A program made the translations under genes and the position numbers. From Acidimicrobiaceae bacterium (GTDB lineage: Bacteria; Actinomycetota; Acidimicrobiia; Acidimicrobiales; Aldehydirespiratoraceae), in the NCBI GenBank assembly GCA_018699415.1, contig JABIQM010000202.1, forward strand, positions 1 to 39,336: a stretch of DNA of 39,336 nucleotides, in the 5' to 3' direction. Positions 24,307 through 33,777 of this stretch are shown here, in pieces. The notes under the pieces were generated by a model. It had not been told where the DNA came from. It searched no databases and worked only from the letters and a program-made list of their open reading frames with translations. Every line of letters begins with the position of its first letter. Positions within the stretch are counted from its first letter, which is position 1.

Positions 24307-25257
24307 CTAGTAAGCAAACCCCGAGAGGACTGGGGCATCCGACTCGATCAGGTTGATCTGTTCCATGCGATCAGCAAAATTCGACGCTTCACCAATGTCC
24401 TGGGCGTAAGACGCCTTGCGGCGGGCCACACGGCCAGTGACATCACCGGGTACAGGAGTCTCGCTCAGGTACTGGGCTTCAATGCCTTCTTGGAGCATGA
24501 GTAGCGACTCCGAGCGAAGCTGCGAGATGCGGGACTCAGTAACACCCAGGAAATCAGCGAGGTCTAGGGAGGTACGGCCCTCGAGAAAGTAGCCAATGAT
24601 AACGATGCGGTGACGCTCCGGGAGAAGAGCAATCGCGTCACGGAGATACCCATGAAGCTCGCGGGTCTCAAGCTCACAAGAGGGCTCTACAGAGTGCTCA
24701 TCGACAAGAACATCGACGAGCGTAAGACTCTTTTCAACCTCATCAGTTGTCTCGTGGTCAAGAGCCAGCACGATACTGCGGAACATACGGGTCTGGAGCC
24801 GGGAGAGCTCGCTCTGGCTCATGTCGAGAGCCTCACCCACCTCTGCCTTATTCGGCACACGGCCAAGTTCGGTGGCGAGATTCTGCTCAACATTCTCTAG
24901 CTGTCGAGCCAGGTTCCGCACCGAGCGAGGGGCCCAATCAGCGGCACGAACAGCATCAAGAATTGCACCGCGAATACGCTGAGCGGCGAAGCCCTCGAAG
25001 GGGACACCTCGCTCTTCGTCATAGCGACGCGCAGCCTCAACCAAACCAAGCGCGCCAGCACGAGCCAGTTCGTCACGATCAACGTGACGGGGGAAGTTCA
25101 CGGCGACTTGGAAGACGACGTGCTTGACGAGTGGAAGATGCTCCTCAATCAGTACGGCCAGGTCACCGTCCATCGATCCTGCACCCTGGGCCGGACGCAC
25201 TCGACGCCGACTGGCACGTGTGCTGCGTAACATCTGATCTTTTTCGCCCTGATACAT
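24307..25257 (-). CDS. RNA polymerase sigma factor of the FliA/WhiG (sigma-28-like) group
   Basis: 316 residues. Region 2 is HLPLVKHVVFQVAVNFPRHVDRDELARAGALGLVEAARRYDEERGVPFEGFAAQRIRGAILDAVR, with DWAPRSVR as in FliA/WhiG. Region 3 (ATELGRVPNKAEVGEALDM) and region 4 (LLPERHRIVIIGYFLEGRTSLDLADFLGVTESRISQLR) are complete. About 45 extra residues follow region 4 (SETPVPGDVTGRVARRKASY...). The start ATG 25257 has an AGGAGG 11 bases upstream. In flagellated relatives this sigma drives motility genes; in Streptomyces WhiG drives sporulation. No flagellar or whi gene is present here, so targets are unknown. A palindrome lies about 100 bases upstream. Confidence 0.92.
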   Translation of the reverse strand: MYQGEKDQMLRSTRASRRRVRPAQGAGSMDGDLAVLIEEHLPLVKHVVFQVAVNFPRHVDRDELARAGALGLVEAARRYDEERGVPFEGFAAQRIRGAILDAVRAADWAPRSVRNLARQLENVEQNLATELGRVPNKAEVGEALDMSQSELSRLQTRMFRSIVLALDHETTDEVEKSLTLVDVLVDEHSVEPSCELETRELHGYLRDAIALLPERHRIVIIGYFLEGRTSLDLADFLGVTESRISQLRSESLLMLQEGIEAQYLSETPVPGDVTGRVARRKASYAQDIGEASNFADRMEQINLIESDAPVLSGFAY

Positions 25258-25348
25258 CGCCGCCGCTTCCTCCTATTCCAGTTGGCTGGCTCTCATACCA
25301 GCCTCGGTCAGCAACAAAACCATCGACGCATCAGACGAAGACCTTTAG

Positions 25349-25366
25349 AACTTTTTCGAAAAAGTT
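25349..25366. promoter_or_regulatory. 18-bp perfect palindrome upstream of the sigma factor gene
   Basis: AACTTTTTCGAAAAAGTT is a perfect dyad with no loop, in an AT-rich gap (25258-25502) in a GC-rich genome. It lies about 90-110 bases upstream of the sigma factor ATG. It may be a repressor or activator operator, or the terminator of the preceding gene. The gap shows a second similar AT-rich stretch (TTTTGGAAAATCTTTTCGAA) at 25438-25457 but no second perfect dyad. Confidence 0.5.
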
Positions 25367-25502
25367 TCCTTTCGCACCTTTGACGACGTCACTCACTCTG
25401 AGCTTCGGTGAATGAAAAGGCAGACTTGACAGCAAGTTTTGGAAAATCTTTTCGAATCTCCCTCACCTTGAAATCCTGTCCTCACTCGCATCCTTCGCGT
25501 CC

Positions 25503-26504
25503 TTAGACAAAGGTACTCATACCCTCGAAGCGCACTGGTTTCACACCACGCGACGCGAGCGTGCGAAGAAGGCCAGCGGTGTCATCCACGCCCGCTAAAC
25601 CGTATGCACCTGGTGCCATCCGACCATCAAGCACGTGCAATGTCACCGCCGCAGCCATCGCGCCCGCCCCCACCGCTGGCCTCTCGATGGCGCCAAATAC
25701 GGTGACACGACGCTCACGACCGACGCGCCCGCGGAGCTCAACACGGATGGCCCCGATGCCACCCTCAGGATGAGGGCGACGCAGCATCGGAAGCGGTGCT
25801 GTGAGCCGATCTCGTCGCGTGGCAGCCTGCCGAGCCGTTACCCGTTGAACCCCAGCAAACTCAGGAACGAGAAGCAAGGCGTCAGGAAGACCGGCCCGGT
25901 AACAGTCGCGCCCTCCCACTGGGTCAGGGAACCAGGCAAGCTCCCGACCTGAGCCACCTGTGCGTTCCGCCCACCGACCATCACGCCAATCAACGCCGCG
26001 ACTGCTGAGTGCACGATGATGTTGCCGGGCACACGCCGGGCCACCGGTTCCAACCTTTGCGACATGAATTTCCTCAACCTCGTCGAACTGGCGAGCACCG
26101 TGTTTAGCGAGCAGGCAGGTGAGGCCAGGCATGAATCCGGCGCCAACAATCACCGGCAAATCACTAAAGCGAGCTTCCTGATCAAGGGAGAGTAAACGGC
26201 GGACCTCCGCTGTCTTATTAGAGGTAGTAACCACGGGAACTCCGGCATCAATCGCTCGTCGAGCCAGCACCGTCTGGGTCCCACCAGGCGAGGCGATCAC
26301 TACCGCCCCCACCGACTCATCGAGCGTGCGACCAACACCAAGCTCTGCGCCGTCGCCCAACGAATCAATCAAGCGAGCCGCCGTCATCTCATCAGGATCA
26401 CGGATCTCGACGCAATCAACCCGGCCCGACGATCGCAGTTGTCGCGCAACCCGAGCGCCTGTCGCTCCTGCACCGAACAACACAACACGGCGCGTTTTAT
26501 TCAA
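25503..26504 (-). CDS. NAD(P)-binding Rossmann protein, saccharopine dehydrogenase-like
   Basis: About 333 residues if TTG 26504 is the start; this gives MNKTRRVVLFGAGATG with the GxGxxG fold right at the N-terminus and a GGGGG stretch 8 bases upstream. A GTG at 26555 would add 17 residues and overlap the upstream small gene more. The first 120 residues form the nucleotide domain (CVEIRDPDEMTAARLIDSLG, VIASPGGTQTVLARRAIDAGVPVVTTSN). FSDLPVIVGAGFMPGLTCLLA resembles the saccharopine-dehydrogenase-like family. The C-terminal half is Arg/Gly-rich with no family I can name. Substrate unknown. It is the last gene of a set starting at tRNA-Ile. Confidence 0.65.
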   Translation of the reverse strand: MNKTRRVVLFGAGATGARVARQLRSSGRVDCVEIRDPDEMTAARLIDSLGDGAELGVGRTLDESVGAVVIASPGGTQTVLARRAIDAGVPVVTTSNKTAEVRRLLSLDQEARFSDLPVIVGAGFMPGLTCLLAKHGARQFDEVEEIHVAKVGTGGPACARQHHRALSSRGVDWRDGRWAERTGGSGRELAWFPDPVGGRDCYRAGLPDALLLVPEFAGVQRVTARQAATRRDRLTAPLPMLRRPHPEGGIGAIRVELRGRVGRERRVTVFGAIERPAVGAGAMAAAVTLHVLDGRMAPGAYGLAGVDDTAGLLRTLASRGVKPVRFEGMSTFV

Positions 26505-26649
26505 GGTCCGTACCCCCAAGCTCCCGCCAGCCGCCGGTTTGGGGTGGGACACCACCGCTGCCGCGTACTCGGATCACTGCCGCCACCGCTATTCCCGCAC
26601 CAATGGCGACCAGGGCCCGGCGTACGAGAGTGAGCAGGCCTCCGCCCAT
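26497..26649 (-). CDS. Small single-pass membrane protein, 50 residues
   Basis: From ATG 26649 the frame gives MGGGLLTLVRRALVAIGAG, a hydrophobic helix VAIGAGIAVAAVIRV, then a Gly-rich tail GGVPPQTGGWRELGG. The stop TAA (26497-26499) overlaps the presumed TTG start of the Rossmann-protein gene by 8 bases, which suggests coupling. A longer in-frame extension to 26742 runs into tRNA-Ile and is not credible. Short; could be missed or false. Confidence 0.45.
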   Translation of the reverse strand: MGGGLLTLVRRALVAIGAGIAVAAVIRVRGSGGVPPQTGGWRELGGTDLE

Positions 26650-26709
26650 GGGTGCCTCCAACTCGAGAACAATCCGTGTGCCGCGACCAATTGGCGGACA
26701 CAGGGAGCG

Positions 26710-26783
<74 letters not shown>

Positions 26784-26798
26784 GTGCGGCGCACAACG

Positions 26799-27650
26799 TT
26801 ATCCGTCGCTCTCTCGCGAACCCACCTCGTCGTCACCAGTAGTGAGGTCATCTGAACTGGGATCGTCGACGACGTCAGCAGCGGTGGCAAGAACCGGGAC
26901 ATCTACGCCGGGGACCGACCGCTCCATCGCTGGAGCAAATTCTCCAGGCATCGGTTGTGCGCCAGCATCAACCGCCGGCGGGCCTGCCGGCATCTGCACC
27001 CGGTTTGGTTGTCGAACCAAGCGACTACGCCGTGGTCGGATCCGCTTTGGACGGGGGCGAGCGGTTTCTTCCTCGACAACCGTAAACCGCATACCGCCTG
27101 TGACATCAGAGATCAGGTTGAACAGGACTGCCATCAACACGGTGAACCCCGCACCGGCAACGACGAGAACGAGGCCACCAATTGCACTGGCTCGAAAGAT
27201 CTGATCAGCGTTGAAGGTGAAACTTTCGAGCGCGAAGAGTTCCGTGACGAAGGTTTCGATGTTGTCGACAGTGCCAGAACTGACCGCCAGGCTCCAAAGG
27301 ATCACACCGGCGATCAGGAGGATAACCCAGAGACAAAAATAGAAGATCAGAGAGATCTTGAGCACCGACCACGGCTCCACATGGCGAACCAAGCGGCGGA
27401 CCTTGCGGGCGCGAAGTCGTCCGGCCGTACGCTTGTCGAGAAACGTGGGACGTGGCGGCCTCCCACCGAGCGGCGCAGGGTTGAGTTGGGGCACGGAGCC
27501 GTCAATCGAACGATCGTCGGCAGGCACCATGCCAACGTCAACATCATCGTTGACGAAAGCAGCCGGATCATCGCCAACTCCGGGCATAACGAGTTCTTCA
27601 CCCGTAGCCAGTGTGAAGGTGGCGTCGTCGGCGTCAGGTAATTCGCTCAT
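26799..27650 (-). CDS. DUF3566 membrane protein
   Basis: 283 residues from ATG 27650 (an upstream in-frame GTG/ATG at 27698 looks less likely). A long disordered acidic N-terminus (SELPDADDATFTL...) leads to the DUF3566 domain: RKVRRLVRHVEPWSVLKISLIFYFCLWVILLIAGVILW (about 83-120). A second membrane segment follows (IGGLVLVVAGAGFTVLMAVLFNLISDVTGGMRF). The charged C-terminal tail is rich in Arg/Pro and then Asp/Glu. Function is unknown; the family is conserved next to gyrA in actinobacteria. The tail here is longer than usual. Confidence 0.88.
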   Translation of the reverse strand: MSELPDADDATFTLATGEELVMPGVGDDPAAFVNDDVDVGMVPADDRSIDGSVPQLNPAPLGGRPPRPTFLDKRTAGRLRARKVRRLVRHVEPWSVLKISLIFYFCLWVILLIAGVILWSLAVSSGTVDNIETFVTELFALESFTFNADQIFRASAIGGLVLVVAGAGFTVLMAVLFNLISDVTGGMRFTVVEEETARPRPKRIRPRRSRLVRQPNRVQMPAGPPAVDAGAQPMPGEFAPAMERSVPGVDVPVLATAADVVDDPSSDDLTTGDDEVGSRESDG

Positions 27651-27744
27651 GGGCAGTTGAAGTGTACGGGATGCAGCCCACGGGAGCGCTCCACCCAACC
27701 TCGAAGATCAATCCGCTCCAAAGTACGAGAGTGATACCAAAGGC

Positions 27745-28590
27745 TTAAAGCCCGGCGTCTGGTTCCATCCAACAACGAACTTGCTGGCGGATTGTCTCGA
27801 TGTTTTTATACTCTGCGACGTCGATGGGAACAGCGGCGAGTTCGTCGGCAAACGCCGAGCCCCGAAGGTCATCAAGAATCTCCAGGAGCGGCCACCGATG
27901 GACCCGCACGGTAAAGCACACGGCATCAGGGTTCTCAACCAGACGGCGCACGCTTTGGCGCTCGACCCGTAGCCAAAGGTCTGTACCTGGATCACTGGGG
28001 ACCGTCAGTTGATCGTCCCGATGGGGTGGATCAAGACGCAACCGCGGGTCGGCGACCAACGACCAGTTTGGACGCCAGACCAATCGTCCGACATGGAGGC
28101 GATCGAAAAAGCGGTTCACCATCGGGCCGACCATCTCCGCATACCGCGGAACCGGCTCATGAATCTCATCCATAGTTCTGCCGAGTTTGGACCGGAGATC
28201 CCAGCGAGTCGGAAAACAGACTGAAGCCGAGGTCAACACCCAGCCCCGCTCCTGGCGTTCCATCACCACCAGGTCCTCTTGCACCAGTCGCCCCGCAGCG
28301 TCAATTGGATGAAGGGATTGGTCAACGTCAGGCGCAAGACCCCGACGCGTCAAATCAGTCAGCACCAGGCGCAGCACCTCCCGGGCCGCAGCATCGCTCC
28401 CAGGCTCATAGACCACACAAGCGTCCAGCCGAGTGGCCAGCAATGCAGCCTTCTCGGCGCGATACACCTCACGTTGATCGTCCACCTGCAACCACGACGA
28501 CTCTGGGAGAGTTCTGGTCATAAGGCGCCAGCGAAACTGCCCAGACCGGAAAAGATCCACGGGGATCGCCTCGGCGAATGACATCGGCAT
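27745..28590 (-). CDS. DUF3445 (heme-dependent oxidative N-demethylase-like) protein
   Basis: 281 residues from ATG 28590; the frame can begin at TTG 28599, overlapping the upstream stop, or at ATG 28584. Typical motifs: FRWRLMTRTLPESSWLQVDDQREVYRAEKAALLA near the N-terminus and GWVLTSASVCFPTRWDLRSKLGRTMDEIHEPVPRYAEMV in the centre, with W/R/H residues common to the family. LWLRVERQSVRRLVENPDAVCFTVRVHRWPL is the C-terminal signature. Members are heme enzymes demethylating small amines (for example dimethylamine), or of unknown substrate. It follows the TadE/G-like gene with overlapping ends, so it is probably in the gyrB-gyrA transcript. Confidence 0.85.
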   Translation of the reverse strand: MPMSFAEAIPVDLFRSGQFRWRLMTRTLPESSWLQVDDQREVYRAEKAALLATRLDACVVYEPGSDAAAREVLRLVLTDLTRRGLAPDVDQSLHPIDAAGRLVQEDLVVMERQERGWVLTSASVCFPTRWDLRSKLGRTMDEIHEPVPRYAEMVGPMVNRFFDRLHVGRLVWRPNWSLVADPRLRLDPPHRDDQLTVPSDPGTDLWLRVERQSVRRLVENPDAVCFTVRVHRWPLLEILDDLRGSAFADELAAVPIDVAEYKNIETIRQQVRCWMEPDAGL

Positions 28591-28595
28591 CAACG

Positions 28596-28943
28596 TCAAC
28601 CTGCTCCATACAGGGCTACCCAGTCAACCCAGAACCGGGCCGATGCATCGGCGGACGCATGCCCAACCCGTACCTCCACCCGAACCACCGACCCGACCCG
28701 GCGATAATCGACGAGTACGCCACCATTGGCGTGGGCGAACTCAACTGCGGCATCTCTGCCCTCAGCAGCACCCGCTAGCGCTGCAGCATCCGCGGCAGTC
28801 CGTGCCCGCGCCGCATCATCGACGAGTGGGGCAAGTCGCGCCAGCATCAAGACCGCTCCCAAGGACACCATCAAAACAACAGCAACGAGTGGAAGTATCT
28901 GCCCACCATCAAGGACACCGGTATCGGTACGTGTGTCATCCAT
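28596..28943 (-). CDS. TadE/TadG-like short membrane protein
   Basis: 115 residues from ATG 28943, with GGGGA 5 bases upstream. Residues about 12-40 are DGGQILPLVAVVLMVSLGAVLMLARL, a hydrophobic N-terminal helix preceded by the GGQ-type motif of pilus-assembly TadE/G-like proteins. LAPLVDDAARARTAADAAALAGAAEG is the typical follow-on helix. The remaining beta-rich 45 residues end in VDWVALYGAG. Pilin-like assembly or export is inferred from the family; no other tad genes are in view. It lies 38 bases downstream of gyrA and overlaps the DUF3445 gene region, which argues for co-transcription. Confidence 0.75.
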   Translation of the reverse strand: MDDTRTDTGVLDGGQILPLVAVVLMVSLGAVLMLARLAPLVDDAARARTAADAAALAGAAEGRDAAVEFAHANGGVLVDYRRVGSVVRVEVRVGHASADASARFWVDWVALYGAG

Positions 28944-28981
28944 CAAATTCCCCAGCGATCAAGTTGTCGACGGGGAAGCCG

Positions 28982-31525
28982 TTAGTTAGTGCCCTCAGAC
29001 TCGGGATCGATATCGTCGCCATCGACAATCTCGATTTCGACAGCTTCAGGGTCAGGGTTCACCAGGGCTATCGAGGCGACGACATCATCGCCATCAGGTG
29101 TCATGATCTTCACGCCACTGGCCGAACGGCCTTGCATAGAGATGTCTTCGACCCGGGTACGGATAAGCACGCCATTACGAGTGACCGCCAGTATTTCATC
29201 ATCATCCTCGACCATGAGAGTGCCCACAACCGGGCCCTTCTCCGCGAGAATCTTGATGCCGATCACGCCCATACCGCCTCGACCCTTCAACGGATAATCG
29301 TCCACTGAGGTTCGTTTACCGTACCCACGCTCTGTGATGTGAAGCAGCGTGGCGCCATCTAGGGCAATGTCACAGGCAACTAACACGTCGCCTGATTTTT
29401 TAAATTTCAGACCGAGAACACCGGCCGCGTTGCGGCCCATCTCACGAACCTGATCTTCCTTGAACCGAATCGTCTGGCCGAAACGCGACGACAACAAAAT
29501 ATCAAAGACGCCATTAGTAGGAATGACCTCAACCAACTCATCGTCATCGTTGAGCTTGATAGCAATGAGGCCGGCACGTAGCGACGAGTCGTACGCATTG
29601 AACCTGGTCTTCTTCACACGTCCCTTCGCTGTTGCGAAGAACAGGAACCGATTGGTCTCATAGTCGCGAGTATCGATAATCGCCTGGATCGTCTCTCCCT
29701 CCTGTAACGGAAGCAGATTCACGATGGCGGTGCCGCGAGCGGTACGACTGGCCACGGGGATTTCGTGCGCCTTCAATCGATAGACGCGTCCGCGCGTGGA
29801 GAAAAACAACAGATAGCTGTGCGCCGATGTCTGGATGAGATGCGTAAGCGTGTCTTCATCCTTGAGTTTGGCACCGGCGATGCCGCGGCCACCACGACCC
29901 TGCGCACGGAACTCTTCGGCCGGTGTGGTCTTCACATAGCCTGATGCAGACATCGTAAACACGAGAGGATCGTCGTCGATCAGATCTTCGATATCGAACT
30001 CACCCGGGTCAATCTCGAGCGAAGAACGGCGTTCCTCACCAAACTTCTCGCGAACGACGGCAAGTTCCTCAACGATGACTGCACGTAATTTCGTGTCGTC
30101 GCCCAAGATCTCTTCGAGACCTTCGATGATCAGCCGAAGTTCGCCAGCTTCCGTCTCGAGATCTGTGCGCCCAAGACGAGTGAGACGGCCCAACTGCATA
30201 TCGAGAATGTGATTGGCTTGGACCTCAGAGAACGAAACAACATCGCCGCCTACGCCGGGCAAAATGCCATCCATCAACGCCGTACGGGCTGCGCCGCGAT
30301 CTTCGCTGGCTCGAATCGTGGCAATGATCTCGTCGATCAGGTCGAGGGCCTTCATCAGGCCTTCCACAATGTGCAGCCTCTTCTGGGCCTGATCGAGGCG
30401 GTACTCCGAACGGCGCGTGATGACCTCAATCTGGTGATCGACGTAGGCCACAAGCGCATCGCGTAGGTTCAGGGTGCGAGGTACGCCTCCAACCAGCGCA
30501 ACCATGTTGACGCCAAAGCTCGATTGAAGCGGAGTGCTCTTCCACAAGTTGTTCAACACAACTTCGGGATTCGCATCACGCTTCAAGGTGATGACGAAGC
30601 GAGTTTCATCACCCGACGATTCATCGTTCACGTTAGAGATGCCGTCGATCTCGTTGTTACGAACAAGATCGACAATCTTGCGGGCCACTGCCCCGGCTGA
30701 GATCTGGTACGGGAACGCAGTGACCACGATCTCTTGGCGTTGTCCATTTTCGCGTAACTCTGTGTTGGCCCGCATCTTCACCGAGCCGCGGCCGGTTCGA
30801 TAGGCCGATTCGATTCCAACGCGACCGAGGATCTGACCGCCGGTCGGGAAGTCGGGACCGCGGACAAACTCCATGAGGTCATCGATTGTGGCGTCGGGAT
30901 GACCCAGCAGATGAGTGACTGCATCACAAACCTCGTAGAGGTTGTGGGGCGGGATGTTCGTAGCCATGCCAACGGCAATGCCTTGGCTACCGTTCACCAA
31001 CAAGTTGGGGAAACGAGCGGGCAACACCGCCGGCTCAGTGAAATCGCCTGAGTAGTTATCGATGAAGTCGACTGTGTTTTCGTCAATATCAGCGAGCATC
31101 TGCATTGCCAACTGATCGAGCTTGCACTCGGTGTAACGAGCGGCAGCCGGGGGATCTTCAGGCGAGCCGTAGTTGCCATGGAAGTCGATCAGCGGATGTC
31201 GCAGCGAAAACGGCTGAGCCATCCGGGCGAGTGCGTCATAGATCGCGCTGTCCCCGTGCGGGTGGAATCGAGCCATCACGTCGCCAGTGACACGCGCGCA
31301 TTTCACATGATTTCGATCAGGGCGGAAACCTTGGTCGTACATCGACCACAAGATGCGGCGGTGTACTGGCTTGAGCCCGTCGCGAGCATCAGGCAACGCG
31401 CGGCTGATAATGACCGACATCGCATAATCGAGGAACGAGCTTTCCATCTCCTCCTGGATCTCAACCATGGTGACACCGTCCGGCTCACCGTCGTTGTCGA
31501 GTTCTTCAGTCGGAATATCAGTCAT
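28982..31525 (-). CDS. gyrA: DNA gyrase subunit A
   Basis: 847 residues, complete. Catalytic Tyr131 is in AARYTECKL. The quinolone-resistance region [15 protein letters not shown] keeps Ser93 and Asp97, the residues usually found in quinolone-sensitive enzymes. In the C-terminal pinwheel a GyrA-box-like QGRGGRG is seen ([18 protein letters not shown]), a variant of QRRGGxG. The acidic C-tail ([19 protein letters not shown]) is normal. GyrA cuts and rejoins DNA while GyrB supplies ATP energy, introducing negative supercoils. The start ATG overlaps the gyrB stop by one base (TGATG), so subunits are translationally coupled. Confidence 0.98.
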   Translation of the reverse strand: MTDIPTEELDNDGEPDGVTMVEIQEEMESSFLDYAMSVIISRALPDARDGLKPVHRRILWSMYDQGFRPDRNHVKCARVTGDVMARFHPHGDSAIYDALARMAQPFSLRHPLIDFHGNYGSPEDPPAAARYTECKLDQLAMQMLADIDENTVDFIDNYSGDFTEPAVLPARFPNLLVNGSQGIAVGMATNIPPHNLYEVCDAVTHLLGHPDATIDDLMEFVRGPDFPTGGQILGRVGIESAYRTGRGSVKMRANTELRENGQRQEIVVTAFPYQISAGAVARKIVDLVRNNEIDGISNVNDESSGDETRFVITLKRDANPEVVLNNLWKSTPLQSSFGVNMVALVGGVPRTLNLRDALVAYVDHQIEVITRRSEYRLDQAQKRLHIVEGLMKALDLIDEIIATIRASEDRGAARTALMDGILPGVGGDVVSFSEVQANHILDMQLGRLTRLGRTDLETEAGELRLIIEGLEEILGDDTKLRAVIVEELAVVREKFGEERRSSLEIDPGEFDIEDLIDDDPLVFTMSASGYVKTTPAEEFRAQGRGGRGIAGAKLKDEDTLTHLIQTSAHSYLLFFSTRGRVYRLKAHEIPVASRTARGTAIVNLLPLQEGETIQAIIDTRDYETNRFLFFATAKGRVKKTRFNAYDSSLRAGLIAIKLNDDDELVEVIPTNGVFDILLSSRFGQTIRFKEDQVREMGRNAAGVLGLKFKKSGDVLVACDIALDGATLLHITERGYGKRTSVDDYPLKGRGGMGVIGIKILAEKGPVVGTLMVEDDDEILAVTRNGVLIRTRVEDISMQGRSASGVKIMTPDGDDVVASIALVNPDPEAVEIEIVDGDDIDPESEGTN

Positions 31526-33540
31526 CAGAAATCCAGGTTCCGGACTTCACGTGCATTGGTCACGATGAAGTTTTTACGTTGCTCTACGTCATCGCCCATC
31601 AGAATCGACATGACCTCGTCGGCAATGACCGCCTGGTCGACCGACACCTGCAACAGGGATCGGGAGCCAACATCCATTGTGGTGTCACGTAGTTCGTCCC
31701 AATCCATCTCGCCAAGACCCTTCAGGCGTTGGAAATCCTTGTTGTACGTTGGCCGACTAGCCAGGAACTCATCCTTTGCCGTGTCGTCTTTGAGGTACAC
31801 GGTCTCCTTGTTGGAGACCTTTGTTGAATACAGGGGCGGTTGAGCTATGTACACGAATCCGGCCTCCACGAGAGGACGCATCTGTCGGAAGAAAAAAGTG
31901 AGCAGCAGCGTTCGGATATGGCTTCCGTCGACATCAGCGTCGGCCAGCAGGATCACCTTGTGGTAGCGGGCCTGGTCAATGTCGAAATCATCAGCAAAGC
32001 CAGCGCCGATCGCGGTGATCAACGTCTGCACTTCGTTGTTCTTCAACATCTTGTCGATCCGGGCCCGTTCGACGTTGAGAATCTTGCCGCGGATAGGGAG
32101 GATTGCCTGGGTTTCAGGATCGCGCGCACGTACCGCTGAACCACCAGCGGAATCGCCCTCCACGATGAACAGTTCGCGACGTTCCGGCTCCTTGGCCGAA
32201 CAGTCCTTCAGCTTGTCAGGCATCCCCGCGCCATCAAGCAACGACTTTGATCGAATCGCCTTGCGGGCATCAGAGGCAGCCATGCGCGCCCGGGCGGCGT
32301 TCGTGGCCTTCGTGACCATCACCTTGGCTTCGCCGGGATGCTCCTCGAGCCATTCGGCCAGGCGCTCGTTAGTGACACGCTCAACCAAGGAACGCATCGA
32401 TACGTTGCCGAGCTTCGCCTTGGTTTGACCCTCAAACTGGGGCTCACTGATTCGGACAGAAATGATAGCTGTGAGGCCCTCGCGGATGTCTTCGCCTTGG
32501 AGGTTGTCGTCCTTGTCTTTCAGGATTCCTTTATCTCGCGCATACGCATTGACCGTCCGGGTCAGGGCCGTCCGGAACCCCTGCTCGTGCATCCCTCCCT
32601 CGCGCGTAGCAATACCGTTCGCGAAGCTGTGCAGCCCATCGGAATTGAAGCCCGTGTTCCACTGGAACGCGATCTCTGCCTCATGTGCGTTGCCGTCGAT
32701 TGTCTCGGCACCCTCAAAGTAGCCAACGATCTCAAACAGCGCGTCCTTCGCCGCATTGACATGGCTGACGAAGTCGATGATCCCTCCGTCGTATTTGAAG
32801 ATGACCCACTGCTCATCGCCGACGGTATCGACTTCCCCTGAATCGGAATCGATGGTCTCCGCCACAACTGGTCGGGCGTTCTCACGAAGATCACGTACCC
32901 GGATCTCAAGGCCCCGGTTCAAAAAGGCCATCATCTGGAAGCGTTCGATCAGGGTTTGGAATCGAAATTCGATCTCGTCAAAGATTGTGGGGTCCGGCCA
33001 AAATCGAACGGTGGTACCAGTACGAGGTGTGCCATCGACAACGGGCGAATCGCCGGCGGGAGCCAACCGTTCCTTGAGTTCGCCGCCATCGCCAAAGACC
33101 ATGGCGTGGCGCGTGCCTTCGCGATCAATCTCAACTTCGACTCGATGTGAAAGAGCGTTGACCACAGAGATACCAACACCATGAAGACCCCCCGACACTT
33201 TGTAGCCTTCGCCACCAAACTTTCCGCCAGCATGCAACACCGTGAGCACGACTTCGGCCGCAGTGAGATCTTCGTACTTGGGATGCTTTCCGACCGGGAT
33301 ACCGCGCCCGTCATCACTCACCTCGCACGCTCCATCGGCGGTGAGGGTGACACCGATACGCGTGCAATGACCAGCCATGGCCTCATCGACGGAGTTGTCG
33401 ACAACCTCCCACACGAGATGGTGTAGGCCGGTTGGGCCCGTGGACCCGATGTACATACCGGGTCGTTTGCGGACGGCCTCGAGGCCTTCGAGAACCGTGA
33501 TGTCGGATGCGCCATAGGAAGACGATTCCGTGACAGTCAT
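31525..33540 (-). CDS. gyrB: DNA gyrase subunit B
   Basis: 671 residues from ATG 33540. GGAG at 33547-33550, 6 bases upstream, decides this start over the ATG at 33657. The GHKL ATPase motifs are EVVDNSVDEAMAG, DDGRGIPVGKHP and GGLHGVGISVVNAL. The TOPRIM motifs are EGDSAGGSA and LADADVDGSHIRTLLLTFFFR. KVSNKETVYLKDD and a QVSVDQAVIADEVMSILMGDDVEQRK tail complete it. It provides ATP hydrolysis and the DNA gate of gyrase with GyrA. It lies 237 bases downstream of dciA, so it probably has its own promoter. Confidence 0.98.
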   Translation of the reverse strand: MTVTESSSYGASDITVLEGLEAVRKRPGMYIGSTGPTGLHHLVWEVVDNSVDEAMAGHCTRIGVTLTADGACEVSDDGRGIPVGKHPKYEDLTAAEVVLTVLHAGGKFGGEGYKVSGGLHGVGISVVNALSHRVEVEIDREGTRHAMVFGDGGELKERLAPAGDSPVVDGTPRTGTTVRFWPDPTIFDEIEFRFQTLIERFQMMAFLNRGLEIRVRDLRENARPVVAETIDSDSGEVDTVGDEQWVIFKYDGGIIDFVSHVNAAKDALFEIVGYFEGAETIDGNAHEAEIAFQWNTGFNSDGLHSFANGIATREGGMHEQGFRTALTRTVNAYARDKGILKDKDDNLQGEDIREGLTAIISVRISEPQFEGQTKAKLGNVSMRSLVERVTNERLAEWLEEHPGEAKVMVTKATNAARARMAASDARKAIRSKSLLDGAGMPDKLKDCSAKEPERRELFIVEGDSAGGSAVRARDPETQAILPIRGKILNVERARIDKMLKNNEVQTLITAIGAGFADDFDIDQARYHKVILLADADVDGSHIRTLLLTFFFRQMRPLVEAGFVYIAQPPLYSTKVSNKETVYLKDDTAKDEFLASRPTYNKDFQRLKGLGEMDWDELRDTTMDVGSRSLLQVSVDQAVIADEVMSILMGDDVEQRKNFIVTNAREVRNLDF

Positions 33541-33722
33541 GTTCGACTCCATCGATAGGGACGAATTTTCCGCATGCGGAGCTTCATCAGTGGAACCTGG
33601 CTCGTCGTTTCCGCTCACGCAAGGCCACCCGGATACCTGTTCTGGCATGCAAAGCACAGGTTTTCTGGAGGGGTCGTGGCGCAGTTTTTGCGCTGGTCGA
33701 AAGGCCCAATCACGGTGCGCCC

Positions 33723-33728
33723 ATTGTA
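33723..33728 (-). promoter_or_regulatory. Candidate -10 element (TACAAT) for gyrB
   Basis: In the 237-base gap upstream of gyrB the minus strand reads TACAAT at 33728-33723, about 185 bases before the gyrB ATG; no clear -35 is seen. The same gap holds a small hairpin, GCGCA/TGCGC (33679-33693), between this element and gyrB. Support is sequence only. Confidence 0.3.
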
Positions 33729-33777
33729 CCAGTTACACGTGTGTGATTCGCGGCCCCCAAGGGCGCGATTTAGGCGT

